Shown one piece after another: positions 1 to 8,211 of a stretch of 64,000 nucleotides of DNA. The stretch is from NCBI GenBank assembly GCA_029245865.1, contig JAQWOM010000024.1:1-64000 (forward strand), given 5' to 3'. The position numbers were made by a program, and so were the translations under genes. The notes below the pieces were generated by a model. It made no database searches, was not told where the DNA came from, and was given only the letters and a program-made list of their open reading frames with translations. The stretch comes from Planctomycetota bacterium (GTDB lineage Bacteria > Planctomycetota > B15-G4). The first letter of the stretch is position 1. Each line of letters opens with the position of its first letter.

Positions 1-371
1 TCATGTTCGGGCGACAACCCTCGTCGATTGGCGGGCATCGTCCCTGCAAACACATCTCGGCCGTCATCCACATCACGGCCTGGGTTCAAGTCGTGCTTCC
101 CGAAGTCCAGCTTCACCTCATGCACGGCATCCACAAAAGACGGCGCGACGGTGTAGCCCGTGGCATCGAGGATGCGCGCGTCTTTCGGTGCGACAACATC
201 CGCCCCAACCTCTTCGATCAAGCCGTCTCGCACGACGATCACAACGCCGTCCAGAGCCTCTTCCCCGGGTGCCAGAATCACCTTGCCTCCGACGATCGCC
301 AGCGGCGGCTCTGGCCGCTCCGAAACGCCACCAAGCAAGGCAAAACAAAGCACTGCCAGAAGATTCAACAT
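1..371 (-). CDS. Amidohydrolase-like protein, N-terminal fragment
   Basis: The gene runs off the left edge of the window. The ATG at 371 is preceded by a good GAGGAG Shine-Dalgarno about 9 nt away. The product opens with a short hydrophobic signal-like segment (LLAVLCFALLGG). A composite beta-sandwich typical of imidazolonepropionase-like amidohydrolases follows (IVGGKVILAPG, VVIVVRDGLIEEVG, LDATGYTVAPSFVDA). In active members the next residues carry an HxH metal pair after 'PGFID'. Here the stretch reads FVDAVHEV, with a single histidine, so this copy may be a non-catalytic, exported paralogue. It lies 41 nt downstream of the kinase gene on the same strand. The family call is fairly sure; the activity is unknown because most of the protein is missing. 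Confidence 0.7.
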   Translation of the reverse strand, partial: MLNLLAVLCFALLGGVSERPEPPLAIVGGKVILAPGEEALDGVVIVVRDGLIEEVGADVVAPKDARILDATGYTVAPSFVDAVHEVKLDFGKHDLNPGRDVDDGRDVFAGTMPANRRGLSPEH

Positions 372-412
372 GACAACGACTCCTCGGGGAAGGGCGCGAG
401 CGTAGCGAACCC

Positions 413-2032
413 TCAGGCAGGCGGGCCAGCGGCCAACTCGCGCTCTCGTGCAGCACGGCGCTCACGGCGAGCCCTCGTCAGCGACTGGGCGGCCAGCACC
501 ACTTTTCTGGGAAGGGCCTGTCCAGCTCCTGCAAAAAAGCCATGGCTGAATCGGGCCAGATCTGTCCTCGTCACCCCCGCTGGAAGGTCACCCAACTGGC
601 CAAGCATTCTCGCCAGCGAACTCTCATCGTGCGGAGCCGTGCACTTCATATTGTCCAGGTCGATGAGTTGCACAGAGGGCATGCCGGGCGGCGGGTCGGT
701 TCGAAGATCGCCCGTCGACACGGCAGACCCTTCTCCGAGAAGCCAATTCTTGGTCGACATGTCGTCGTGACGGAGGCCCGCACGTGACAAAACTCCGACC
801 ACCCGACCGACCTCCCTGGCCACCGCATGCCTCAGAGCGACTTCCCGGTGCGGCTCGAGCTCGTCGGCAAAGACATCGAGAGGGCGCGCACCATGCACCG
901 CTTCGGTGACCGTGTGAGCCGAACCATCCGGTGCCTCGATCAAAGCCAGAGCCACGGGCGTGGGAACTCCAACGACCTGACAACGGCGCGACGCCTTCCA
1001 GGCACCCCTTGCCTTCCCGAAGCCGAGTCGACAACGCCACGAAGCCGAAGGGCTGCGATCGACATACTCCTTCACAACCCGCGCGCCCGCTTCGTCATCG
1101 CGCAGGCTGACACGACACCTGGGCGCATCACCCAGCAGCGCAGCCCCGCCCAGCCGCGTGGCCTCCCGGTGATGCTCGAGATCCTCCCGAAGAGACTCCA
1201 CCGGATAGCGACGAAGCCGATGCACTCGGCCCTCATGGTGAGCTTCACCGACAAACTCGGACGAGTTGCGCATGCAGCGAGCTGATCTCCCTCGCACATA
1301 ATCTTGCTGAAACAACTCCAGCGACCGACGAACCTGAGGAACGAGCTGATCGACCGGCTCTCCCCGCGCCCGCGCGTACTCGGCAATGAATCGCGGGGCC
1401 TCGTCCAGATCCAGCCAGCCCCTCATGGAATGCAGCAGATGAGCCAGATTGCCCATCCTCATCGCACGCGTGAGGCGCGGCACACGCCACATCGAATGAA
1501 GATCGATGATCAACAGGCGCCCCTCGGGATCCAGCAAGAGATTGCCCGCATGAAGATCGCGGTGAAGAACACGATGTTCATGCAACTTGGCCACCACATG
1601 CGCCGCCTGGCTGGCGAGCGACCAGGGGTCCCCCTCTCCTGAACCGAGAGCCTCCGACAGGGTCTGCGCCTGCGCCACGAGCCGGGCAATGAACCAGGCC
1701 TCCTGGAGCCGCAGTCCCTTGCGATGATCCGCGTACCCCAGCGGCTGCACGGTGGGCAGGTCCAGGGAACACAGGGACTCCATCGCCCGATACTCACGTT
1801 CCGCACGGCCCGGTGTCACCAGAGCACGCAAAGCATCCTTGGCCTGCACGCGGTAGTGCTTCACCAGCAAGCCACCGGCCACGTCGGGAATGCGCCACAC
1901 GGTGCGAGGGCGGTTCTCTTTCACCACCTCGCTCGACGACGGCAACTCACCCCGGACGAGCGCGGCAGAAAACGACCGCAGTTCGGCAGACGGAGGCACG
2001 GCCCAGACCCAGTCGACGCGACTCTTGCTCAT
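413..2032 (-). CDS. Tandem (double) lipopolysaccharide-type kinase, WaaP/Kdo kinase-like
   Basis: The product is about 539 residues with two kinase-like domains in one chain. Domain 1 has the catalytic loop HRDLHAGNLLL (about residues 157-167) and a DLH metal motif near 177. Domain 2 has HDDMSTKNW (about 422-430) and IDLDN near 457-461. These are the RIO/WaaP-type signatures of enzymes that phosphorylate LPS core sugars. The ATG at 2032 was chosen because the frame stays open to 2188 but the upstream residues are low quality and would run to the divergent glycosyltransferase start. That neighbour is WaaG-like, which supports a role in LPS-core phosphorylation at the inner membrane. Double-domain forms are less usual than single-domain WaaP. 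Substrate is inferred. Confidence 0.75.
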   Translation of the reverse strand: MSKSRVDWVWAVPPSAELRSFSAALVRGELPSSSEVVKENRPRTVWRIPDVAGGLLVKHYRVQAKDALRALVTPGRAEREYRAMESLCSLDLPTVQPLGYADHRKGLRLQEAWFIARLVAQAQTLSEALGSGEGDPWSLASQAAHVVAKLHEHRVLHRDLHAGNLLLDPEGRLLIIDLHSMWRVPRLTRAMRMGNLAHLLHSMRGWLDLDEAPRFIAEYARARGEPVDQLVPQVRRSLELFQQDYVRGRSARCMRNSSEFVGEAHHEGRVHRLRRYPVESLREDLEHHREATRLGGAALLGDAPRCRVSLRDDEAGARVVKEYVDRSPSASWRCRLGFGKARGAWKASRRCQVVGVPTPVALALIEAPDGSAHTVTEAVHGARPLDVFADELEPHREVALRHAVAREVGRVVGVLSRAGLRHDDMSTKNWLLGEGSAVSTGDLRTDPPPGMPSVQLIDLDNMKCTAPHDESSLARMLGQLGDLPAGVTRTDLARFSHGFFAGAGQALPRKVVLAAQSLTRARRERRAARERELAAGPPA

Positions 2033-2190
2033 GAGAGGACTCGGGGGCGGGCACGCCAACGTGACATCGCCCCATGATATCCATCCGGAACGACGGGTCG
2101 AGACAGCGGCCCCAGGTACCCCCGGGACACACAGATTCGCCACAAAACCTGCCATCGAACCCGTCCCATGGGGTTTGCTAGCCTCCATCG

Positions 2191-3405
2191 ATGCGATTGG
2201 CCCTTGTTTACAAGCGACTCTCGCTCCAAGGCGGCTCGGAGCGACATGTCTACATGCTCGCTCGAGACCTCATGGGTGCCGGGCACGAGGTGCATCTTTA
2301 CTGCAAAGAGCTCCACACCGACCCGCCACCTGGCCTTGAAGTTCACCGCATGCCCCGAATTCCTCTGGGAGCCAGCGTCGGACGACTCGCCTTCTCTGCC
2401 TGGGCTCGCCGAGCCGTGCAGCGCGACGCGGCCCGCCATGGCCCCTACGCCATCACCCACGGCTTCGGGCGAACCATGGGCCAGGATGTGTACCGCATGG
2501 GCGGCGGCTGCCACCCAACCTATCTCGACCATGCCCACGGCCTTGAACACCCGTTCTGGATACGGCGCCTCCTGCGTGGCGCGCCCTTGCAGCGCGTCAA
2601 GTCAGCCATCGAGACACGCATGCTCGGAGGACCATCGCCTCCGCACGTCATCACCAACAGTGAGATGAGTCGCGACGACATCATGCATCGCTATGGCCTC
2701 CCACAGGAAGTCATGCATGTCGTACGCAACGGCATCGACCTGGAACGATTCCATCCGCCCCGCGAGGGAGAACGCGAGGCTGTCCGTCGCGCCTGGGGCT
2801 TGCGGGAACAAGACGAGGTGCTGCTGTTCCTTGGCAACGCCTATTCTCGAAAAGGACTCGGGGTTCTTCTTCGCGCGACAGCCCTGTTGCGCGAAGAGCG
2901 ACCGAACTTGCGTCTCGTGGTTGGCGGGCAAGACCGGCGGGCACGCCGCTGGAAACGCATGGCTCAGGAACTCGGCCTGAAAGATTCGATCGTCTGGCTT
3001 GGCCCCATTGACTCCCCCGAAGCGTGTTATCGAGGCGCAGATCTCTACGTTTTACCCACGCTTTATGACCCGGCCGCAAACAGCACGCTCGAGGCACTTG
3101 CCTGCGGGCTTCCCGTGATCACCAGTGCCATGAATGGCGCAGCCGAGATCCTCGAGTCGGGCCTTCATGGATCGGTGCTCTTGACACCCATTCGCCCGTC
3201 CGACCTCAAAGCCTCGCTCTCCGAGTGGCTTGACCGAGCGCGATCCGAGCAGGTGCGACTGGACACGCGCCAACTTGCCAGCCAGTTCCCCGCGTACATC
3301 TCGTGCGAATCGACGCTGGACGTCTACCGCACAGTGCTCAAAGATAGAGCGAACCCGCACAACAGACAGCCTTCCCTTCAAGGCACAGAGGTGGCCGCGA
3401 CATGA
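2191..3405 (+). CDS. Glycosyltransferase family 4 (WaaG/RfaG-like, LPS core)
   Basis: A 404-residue GT-B enzyme. It starts with a typical GT4 N-terminal strand and acceptor loop (LALVYKRLSLQGGSERHV). The C-terminal donor-binding half contains LLFLGNAYSRKGLGVLLRA and the E-x7-E-like region PAANSTLEALACGLPVITS. The motif order resembles the LPS core glucosyltransferase WaaG, which adds a hexose to inner-core heptose on the cytoplasmic face. It is divergent from the double LPS kinase across 158 nt. It overlaps the next small gene by 4 nt (ATGA), so the two are probably co-translated. GT4 membership is very likely; the exact sugar is inference. Confidence 0.85.
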   Translation: MRLALVYKRLSLQGGSERHVYMLARDLMGAGHEVHLYCKELHTDPPPGLEVHRMPRIPLGASVGRLAFSAWARRAVQRDAARHGPYAITHGFGRTMGQDVYRMGGGCHPTYLDHAHGLEHPFWIRRLLRGAPLQRVKSAIETRMLGGPSPPHVITNSEMSRDDIMHRYGLPQEVMHVVRNGIDLERFHPPREGEREAVRRAWGLREQDEVLLFLGNAYSRKGLGVLLRATALLREERPNLRLVVGGQDRRARRWKRMAQELGLKDSIVWLGPIDSPEACYRGADLYVLPTLYDPAANSTLEALACGLPVITSAMNGAAEILESGLHGSVLLTPIRPSDLKASLSEWLDRARSEQVRLDTRQLASQFPAYISCESTLDVYRTVLKDRANPHNRQPSLQGTEVAAT

Positions 3406-3656
3406 CCGACTATTCGCCTTATCAGAAAGGTGTCATCAAGCGGTTTTACGAGCACCGCGACACCCTTGCTCTCCAAAAGCTGGCCGAGATTGTCTCGGAT
3501 CTCTACGTCGCGACCTCAGAAGCGAAGATCAAACGGACCTGGGGGCGCGTCGAGAAGCAACTGCTCGCAGCCGGTGTCCACAAGCACCAGGCCCAGGCTC
3601 TCGTCGCCGATCAAGACCTCGGCGCCCTTGCGAAGCTCATCGGCGAACTCAACTAG
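3402..3656 (+). CDS. Small conserved-looking protein of unknown function
   Basis: An 84-residue protein starting at an ATG that overlaps the glycosyltransferase stop in an ATGA arrangement, so translational coupling is likely. It is charged and predicted helical (YQKGVIKRFYEHRDTLALQKL, then KRTWGRVEKQLLAAG), with no signal peptide or membrane segment and no cysteines. The even composition and tight coupling support a real gene. I do not recognise a named domain. Its position suggests a role linked to the envelope glycosyltransferase, but nothing in the sequence proves that. Confidence 0.7.
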   Translation: MTDYSPYQKGVIKRFYEHRDTLALQKLAEIVSDLYVATSEAKIKRTWGRVEKQLLAAGVHKHQAQALVADQDLGALAKLIGELN

Positions 3657-3685
3657 CCAGAGTTCCCCGAAGAAAGCGAAGCCAA

Positions 3686-4900
3686 CTACGGCGTCGCCGC
3701 GAGTCCCTTGGAGGCTAGATAGCGCCCCAGTTCATGAAACTGTCGGTGCAGATCGTGCTCGGCCACATCGATCGGCGACTTGAAGTAACACGCCAGATGC
3801 TCAAGCGCCCCGCCCTCTCCATCCCGCATGGCGAGGTCGGTGAGACGCACCATGTCGAGCACGAGCGGTGCCGCCAGAATGGCGTCACAACCCTGCCAGA
3901 CGAACTGCATGGACATGCGGTGGTCGAGAAACCCTTCGAAGTGAATGAAATCCCACGCCGTCTTCCGGTCATCGAGAGATTCCACGTAGTCGATTCCGAC
4001 ATGCGTGTGCAGTGGGTAGCCCAGAATGCCCTGCAGCACGGCATCCTTGCTGCGCACCTTGCTCGCCAGATTGTCCTTGTGGGCCAGGATCTGACCATCC
4101 CGGTCGCCCAGGATGTTGTAGCCCTGCCAGCTCAGAACCTTGAGATTCCGGTACTTGAACATGGGTGCGAGCGCGCTTTTGACCAACGTCTCGCCGGTCT
4201 TTCCATCATCGCCCATGAACGGCAGGCCGGCTTTGATGGCCACCTCCCGAATCGCGGGGCACAGTGCGGCCGTGGACGGCGTGAAATTGATGTAGCCGCA
4301 CCCCTCTCGAAATGCTGCGTATGAGTAGAGCAAGCTCGGTCGGATGCGCTCGACCTGATCGCCATCCAGAACAGCTTCCAGTTCGGCGGCATCCTGAGGC
4401 AAAGCGGCGTGATCGACATCCGGCTCTGTGGAGGCCAGATTCACGACGACAACACGGTCAACCTTGGCTTCTGCACGGAACTCGGCGAGGTCGGCGCGAA
4501 TCTCGTCAACTGCTTGACGCAATCCATGGTGCGCGCGGACATGGCCTTCATCCGTCAGTCCTTCGATTGCCTGCCCGCAATGAATCGCGGTGCCAGGGCG
4601 AATGCGACTCGACATCTGTTCCAGTTCGGGTCGCAGCTTTTGAATGATCTCCAGATCAATCGAGCCACTTAACTTGGCGATCTGATAGGCGCTCGACCAG
4701 AAGTCGGACGAACGCACCTCGTGCCCACCAAAGACCATGTCTCCCACCGGGGCCAAGCCCAGTGGCTCGAACTCCGGCCTCAGTGTGGCGAGCCCCGCAT
4801 GGGACACCAGTCCACGGTCCATGGCGCGGGCTCCTACGGCAATGGTCGTCCCAATGCCGCCCAGAGCTCCAATCATCCAGATACCAAGGCGATCACTCAC
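3686..4900 (-). CDS. myo-inositol-1-phosphate (inositol-3-phosphate) synthase
   Basis: The product is 404 residues from a GTG start. It opens with a dinucleotide-binding loop GALGGIGTTIAVG (residues 11-23). It also contains the family block MGDDGKTGETLVKSALAPMF, which carries the catalytic-lysine region, and a conserved NILGDRDG segment. The enzyme converts glucose-6-phosphate to inositol-3-phosphate with internal NAD+ recycling. The short length fits the archaeal/bacterial form rather than the ~500-residue eukaryotic one. It is convergent with the glycosyltransferase operon and divergent from the MaoC-like gene. Relatives of this enzyme can occur with UbiA-type and nucleotide-pyrophosphatase genes; both families appear elsewhere in this window. 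Confidence 0.88.
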   Translation of the reverse strand: MSDRLGIWMIGALGGIGTTIAVGARAMDRGLVSHAGLATLRPEFEPLGLAPVGDMVFGGHEVRSSDFWSSAYQIAKLSGSIDLEIIQKLRPELEQMSSRIRPGTAIHCGQAIEGLTDEGHVRAHHGLRQAVDEIRADLAEFRAEAKVDRVVVVNLASTEPDVDHAALPQDAAELEAVLDGDQVERIRPSLLYSYAAFREGCGYINFTPSTAALCPAIREVAIKAGLPFMGDDGKTGETLVKSALAPMFKYRNLKVLSWQGYNILGDRDGQILAHKDNLASKVRSKDAVLQGILGYPLHTHVGIDYVESLDDRKTAWDFIHFEGFLDHRMSMQFVWQGCDAILAAPLVLDMVRLTDLAMRDGEGGALEHLACYFKSPIDVAEHDLHRQFHELGRYLASKGLAATP

Positions 4901-5008
4901 GAATTGGGGTCACTCCGATCGAGTCAGAACACAAAGGGCCGGGGATTCTACGTATCGGTTCCGACAAAGTCGTGGAGAGCGCGCCCCGATTCTGTTCATC
5001 ATGCCCTC

Positions 5009-5488
5009 ATGGCAGCCACTATGGACTACCCCGCGCATACATTTGACGAGCTTGAACCCGGGATTTGCTTCAAAACGGGCCCTCGGACGATCTCTCGGCG
5101 CGACATTGATCAATTTACAGAGCTCTCCGGCGATCGGACCGCGCTCCACTCGGATGAGGAATACGCCCGGCAAACGCCTCTGGGCGGCCTGGTGGCGCAC
5201 GGAGCACTGAACCTCGCCGCAGCAACTGGCCTCGCTTACCGCATGGGGGTCTTCGAGGGGACGGTGCTCGCCATCCGCTCTATGGATATTAAATACGACC
5301 GCCCCGTGCTTCCCGGGGATGCCCTGACCCTGCAGCTGACGGTGTCGGAAATCGACCCCAGACCACGCCCGGATCGTGGTCTCGTGGGCTTTGACGCCAA
5401 GTTGTTCAATCAGCGCGGCAAGGTCGTGCTCTCGGGTCTTTGGACTGTCCTGATGCGCCGAGCGGGCGCGCCACCAGCCGGCCAATGA
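5009..5488 (+). CDS. MaoC-like hotdog-fold dehydratase/hydratase
   Basis: A 159-residue single hotdog domain. It carries the hydratase-2 motif FTELSGDRTALHSDEEYA followed by GGLVAHGAL. The catalytic Asp (SGD) and His (ALH) of R-specific enoyl-CoA hydratases are both present. The usual 'NP' between them is replaced by 'TA', so the substrate may differ. The ATG at 5009 is chosen; an in-frame ATG at 5021 is an alternative, and the reading frame upstream is open but unconvincing. It is divergent from the inositol-phosphate synthase and stands alone. It probably acts on an acyl-thioester in the cytoplasm; the specific substrate cannot be read from sequence. Confidence 0.8.
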   Translation: MAATMDYPAHTFDELEPGICFKTGPRTISRRDIDQFTELSGDRTALHSDEEYARQTPLGGLVAHGALNLAAATGLAYRMGVFEGTVLAIRSMDIKYDRPVLPGDALTLQLTVSEIDPRPRPDRGLVGFDAKLFNQRGKVVLSGLWTVLMRRAGAPPAGQ

Positions 5489-5499
5489 CTTTATCTTAT

Positions 5500-5533
5500 T
5501 TGCTGGCAATGACTTAGGTTCGTACACCAGCAA
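5500..5533. repeat. 7-bp inverted repeat downstream of the MaoC-like gene
   Basis: TTGCTGG at 5500-5506 and CCAGCAA at 5527-5533 form a perfect inverted repeat with a 20-nt loop, 11 nt after the stop codon. It could be a weak terminator or a protein-binding site in the 170-nt gap before the next gene. There is no U-tract, so its role is uncertain. Confidence 0.35.
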
Positions 5534-5658
5534 TCACCGGCCCCGCCCTACTACATCTAGGGTTGCGTGCTTCGAACGGCCTGCATATGTTGTATGGCCA
5601 GCTGCGACGTCGACAGGCGGTCGAATCATGCGTTGCAGGGTCACTGGGAGGGATAGGA

Positions 5659-5913
5659 ATGGTGCGCAAGGAGAAATCTGCAGCGACAGCGTTCGTTGAA
5701 TCCGCTGAGCGCGTGGAATGGGTCGAAGTCGTTCTTCGGGACGGGCAGACCTATCAAGGCAACGTCATCAGAAATCCAATTCGACGCACGGGATCGGTCG
5801 TCAACGCTCTGGATGAGACTCGCTTTGACTTCTCGCTCGACGACGTACAGGCCGTACGTCGGGTCGGGGATCCACGGCACATGGACACAGCCTCGAACGC
5901 GTCTCTGAGCTAG
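5659..5913 (+). CDS. Small protein with possible Sm/SH3-like beta-barrel core
   Basis: An 84-residue product. The ATG at 5659 is chosen because it sits right behind a purine-rich Shine-Dalgarno (GGGAGGGATAGGA), although the frame is open further upstream. The core alternates hydrophobic residues: VEWVEVVLRDGQTYQGNVI, then FDFSLDDVQAVRRV. That pattern is similar to Sm/Hfq-like barrels, where a 'DG..Y.G.V' turn is followed by a later strand pair. I do not recognise a specific family, and the barrel idea is inference. It stands alone, followed by overlapping hairpins and then the HEAT-repeat gene. Confidence 0.6.
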   Translation: MVRKEKSAATAFVESAERVEWVEVVLRDGQTYQGNVIRNPIRRTGSVVNALDETRFDFSLDDVQAVRRVGDPRHMDTASNASLS

Positions 5914-5915
5914 CT

Positions 5916-5946
5916 CCTCGTCGCGAGACGAGGTCTCGTCGAGACC
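5916..5946. terminator. Two overlapping, mutually exclusive hairpins
   Basis: CCTCGTC/GACGAGG (5916-5922 and 5927-5933, 4-nt loop) is a perfect 7-bp stem starting 3 nt after the stop codon of the small gene. GGTCTC/GAGACC (5932-5937 and 5941-5946, 3-nt loop) is a second perfect stem that shares bases 5932-5933 with the first. There is no U-run. They may act as a transcript 3' end or as an alternative-fold element. The rest of 5947-6245 holds no gene that I can see. Confidence 0.45.
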
Positions 5947-6245
5947 GCGCGAGTCCAGAGAAGCCCACGTCGATGTGCGGCTTCTGGGGATCTTCTGCCC
6001 CCAGACAGGAAATGGACCGGAATTCTTGGCTCCGAAGCGCCCACAATTCGCGTTCGATTCCTGCCCTGGACACGTCTAAAAGGCTGGAGGAGGGCAACTC
6101 CAAGGGTTCGCTCCTTCTCCGGCACTGTCTTCCGGATCATTTCCGTTTATCATGTGGGGCACTTTCAGTTGACTGGCACGACTTCACGCCACGCCAGCAA
6201 CGAGCCATCCATCCCTACATTCTGACCACCCGCCCGGGGTTCTTC

Positions 6246-8183
6246 ATGCGCACTGCACTCTCAGCACTCCTCATCGTGGCCCTCGCGGCGACACCGGTTT
6301 TTGCACACGGCGGTCAATACAAAGGCCCTTCTGATGCAAGTGGTGGGAGCTCCAGCAGCGGCGGCACAGTGGCGCCCCCCACAAACCCCGGCGGCGCAGC
6401 GGCTCCCGGACCTGGCGCCGCGACGGCAGGTGGCGCCGCCACCGCAGGGGCGAACACGAGCGGTGGACGTGGCGCACGTGGAGGTTCCGACCGCAAGGCC
6501 AATGTCACCGGCGGCTCCAGCCTCACGGACGTCAAGGGTTACGAAGTCTGGGAGTTCTGGTGGGAGAACAACAAAGACCGCTTCCTGAACCTCAAGGCGC
6601 GCCTGACCAGCAACACCAATGTGTCGGGTAGCACAGGCGGCATCACGGGTCGCGGCCGAAAGATCCAGCAGGGCAGTTCGCGCCGTCCCAGCGACATCAT
6701 GATCCAGGCGGAAGTTCTTCCCGCGCTTCTTGAACTCGCGAAGGCTGCACAGGACCCCAACATTCTCGACTCGGCCATCTTGGCTCTCGGGCGAACGTCC
6801 AAAGAGGACAACGTTGACCAGGTCATCGAGGCTGCGATCCCGCTGCTGTCCCACAAGGTTTTGTCTTGCCAGGATGCTGCGACGCTCGCCCTGGGTGTGC
6901 TCGGCTCACCCAAGTCCGTCAAATCCCTCAAGGACATCCTTCAGGACAACTCCGAAGGGCGTCGCCTCACCGGTGGCGGTTCGGTGGACACCCTGCTGCG
7001 GGCACACGCGGCACTCGCTCTTGGCTTCATTGGTGATCCGGACTCAATCCAGACACTGCAAGACGTCGTGATTCGACTGGGCGACAAAGACAAGGACATC
7101 AAGGTCTGCGCCATCGTCGCCCTCGGGCTGATGCAGGATGACCTGAAGCCGGAAGTTGCAGCCTTCTTGACGGAGCAGTTGAAAGACAAGCGTATGGACC
7201 CGCTCATCGCCAGCTTCATTCCGACATCGCTCGGAAAGCTGGGCGACACGAGCGCCGTACAACCACTGCTCGAAATCTTCCAGAGCCGTGACGCAGACAA
7301 CCTGCTCGTGGAATCTGCAGCCATCGGACTCGGCCAGCTCGGCTCGGTCCAAGACGACAGCCTGATCGAAGTTCTCATCGACTACATCAAAGAGGGCAAG
7401 GATCAGCAGGCTCGGCACTTTGCCATCATCGCACTGGCCGAAATTGGCGCGCGGGATCCAGACCCCACCGGAAACGCCGAAATTCACCAGGCGATCTACG
7501 ACCAACTCGGCAAAGAAATCCAGGCCAAGGGCAAGAGCAAAGATCACCGCTCCTGGGCTGCCATTGCTGGCGCGATCTACAGTCGTAGCCAGGTCGATCG
7601 CCAGCCCGACTTCATCGTCAGGATTCAGACGGCCTACGAAAAAGAGAGCAACCCCTCCTACAAGAGCGCCTTCGCCGTATCTCTTGGTCTGTTGAATGAC
7701 TATTCATTCGCGGACCAGATCTTTGAAGACTTCAACAAGCGCAAGGAGATTGACTTCCGCGGTTATGCGGGCATTGCACTGGGCTTCATGAACTACACCC
7801 AGGCAAGCGATGCCTTGCGCGGGTTGTGCCAGAACAAAGGCACGACACCCACCTTGCGCTTGCAGGCAGCCACAGGCCTCGGCCTGATGAGAGACACCCA
7901 AGCTGTGGGCACGCTGATCGAGACCCTCAAGACAGCTCAGACCCTGGGCGTCAGCTCGGCAGTCGCCAAAGCCTTGGGGCTCATCGGTGACCGGGACTCC
8001 ATTGGACCGCTCAAAGAAGCCGCCATGAATGAGCGACTCCAGAAGCTCACCCGCGCTTTCGCCTGCGTGGCGCTCGGCATCGTGGGTGAAAAGACGGACC
8101 TACCCTGGAATGCCGTCATCAGCGCCAACAACAACTACCGGGGCAAGACGCCCTCCATCGAAGAGGTGCTCGACCTGCTCTGA
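6246..8183 (+). CDS. Secreted HEAT-repeat protein
   Basis: The product is 645 residues starting at the ATG followed by a clear signal peptide (MRTALSALLIVALAATPVFA). The frame is open upstream, but only this start gives the signal. A Gly/Ser/Ala/Pro-rich linker fills about residues 25-85. Many degenerate HEAT/Armadillo-type helical repeats follow (for example SAILALGRTSKEDNVDQVIEAAIPLL, AALALGFIGDPDSIQTLQ, GLGLMRDTQAVGTLIE). Such alpha-solenoids are protein-binding scaffolds; this one should act outside the inner membrane. The closing part (IVGEKTDLPWNAVISANNNY) is a C-terminal cap seen in exported planctomycete HEAT proteins. No enzymatic domain is visible. Confidence 0.85.
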   Translation: MRTALSALLIVALAATPVFAHGGQYKGPSDASGGSSSSGGTVAPPTNPGGAAAPGPGAATAGGAATAGANTSGGRGARGGSDRKANVTGGSSLTDVKGYEVWEFWWENNKDRFLNLKARLTSNTNVSGSTGGITGRGRKIQQGSSRRPSDIMIQAEVLPALLELAKAAQDPNILDSAILALGRTSKEDNVDQVIEAAIPLLSHKVLSCQDAATLALGVLGSPKSVKSLKDILQDNSEGRRLTGGGSVDTLLRAHAALALGFIGDPDSIQTLQDVVIRLGDKDKDIKVCAIVALGLMQDDLKPEVAAFLTEQLKDKRMDPLIASFIPTSLGKLGDTSAVQPLLEIFQSRDADNLLVESAAIGLGQLGSVQDDSLIEVLIDYIKEGKDQQARHFAIIALAEIGARDPDPTGNAEIHQAIYDQLGKEIQAKGKSKDHRSWAAIAGAIYSRSQVDRQPDFIVRIQTAYEKESNPSYKSAFAVSLGLLNDYSFADQIFEDFNKRKEIDFRGYAGIALGFMNYTQASDALRGLCQNKGTTPTLRLQAATGLGLMRDTQAVGTLIETLKTAQTLGVSSAVAKALGLIGDRDSIGPLKEAAMNERLQKLTRAFACVALGIVGEKTDLPWNAVISANNNYRGKTPSIEEVLDLL

Positions 8184-8211
8184 TCTCCTTCAGAGTGCGG
8201 CGAACCGGGCG

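Noticed and set aside
6045-6075. GTTCGATTCC resembling a tRNA T-arm
   Set aside because: The flanking 5-bp T-stem does not pair, and no acceptor, D or anticodon stem can be drawn around it.
5973-6245. Open frame upstream of the HEAT-repeat gene extending its N terminus
   Set aside because: The extension lacks coding character and would bury the signal peptide; the ATG at 6246 gives a normal secreted protein.
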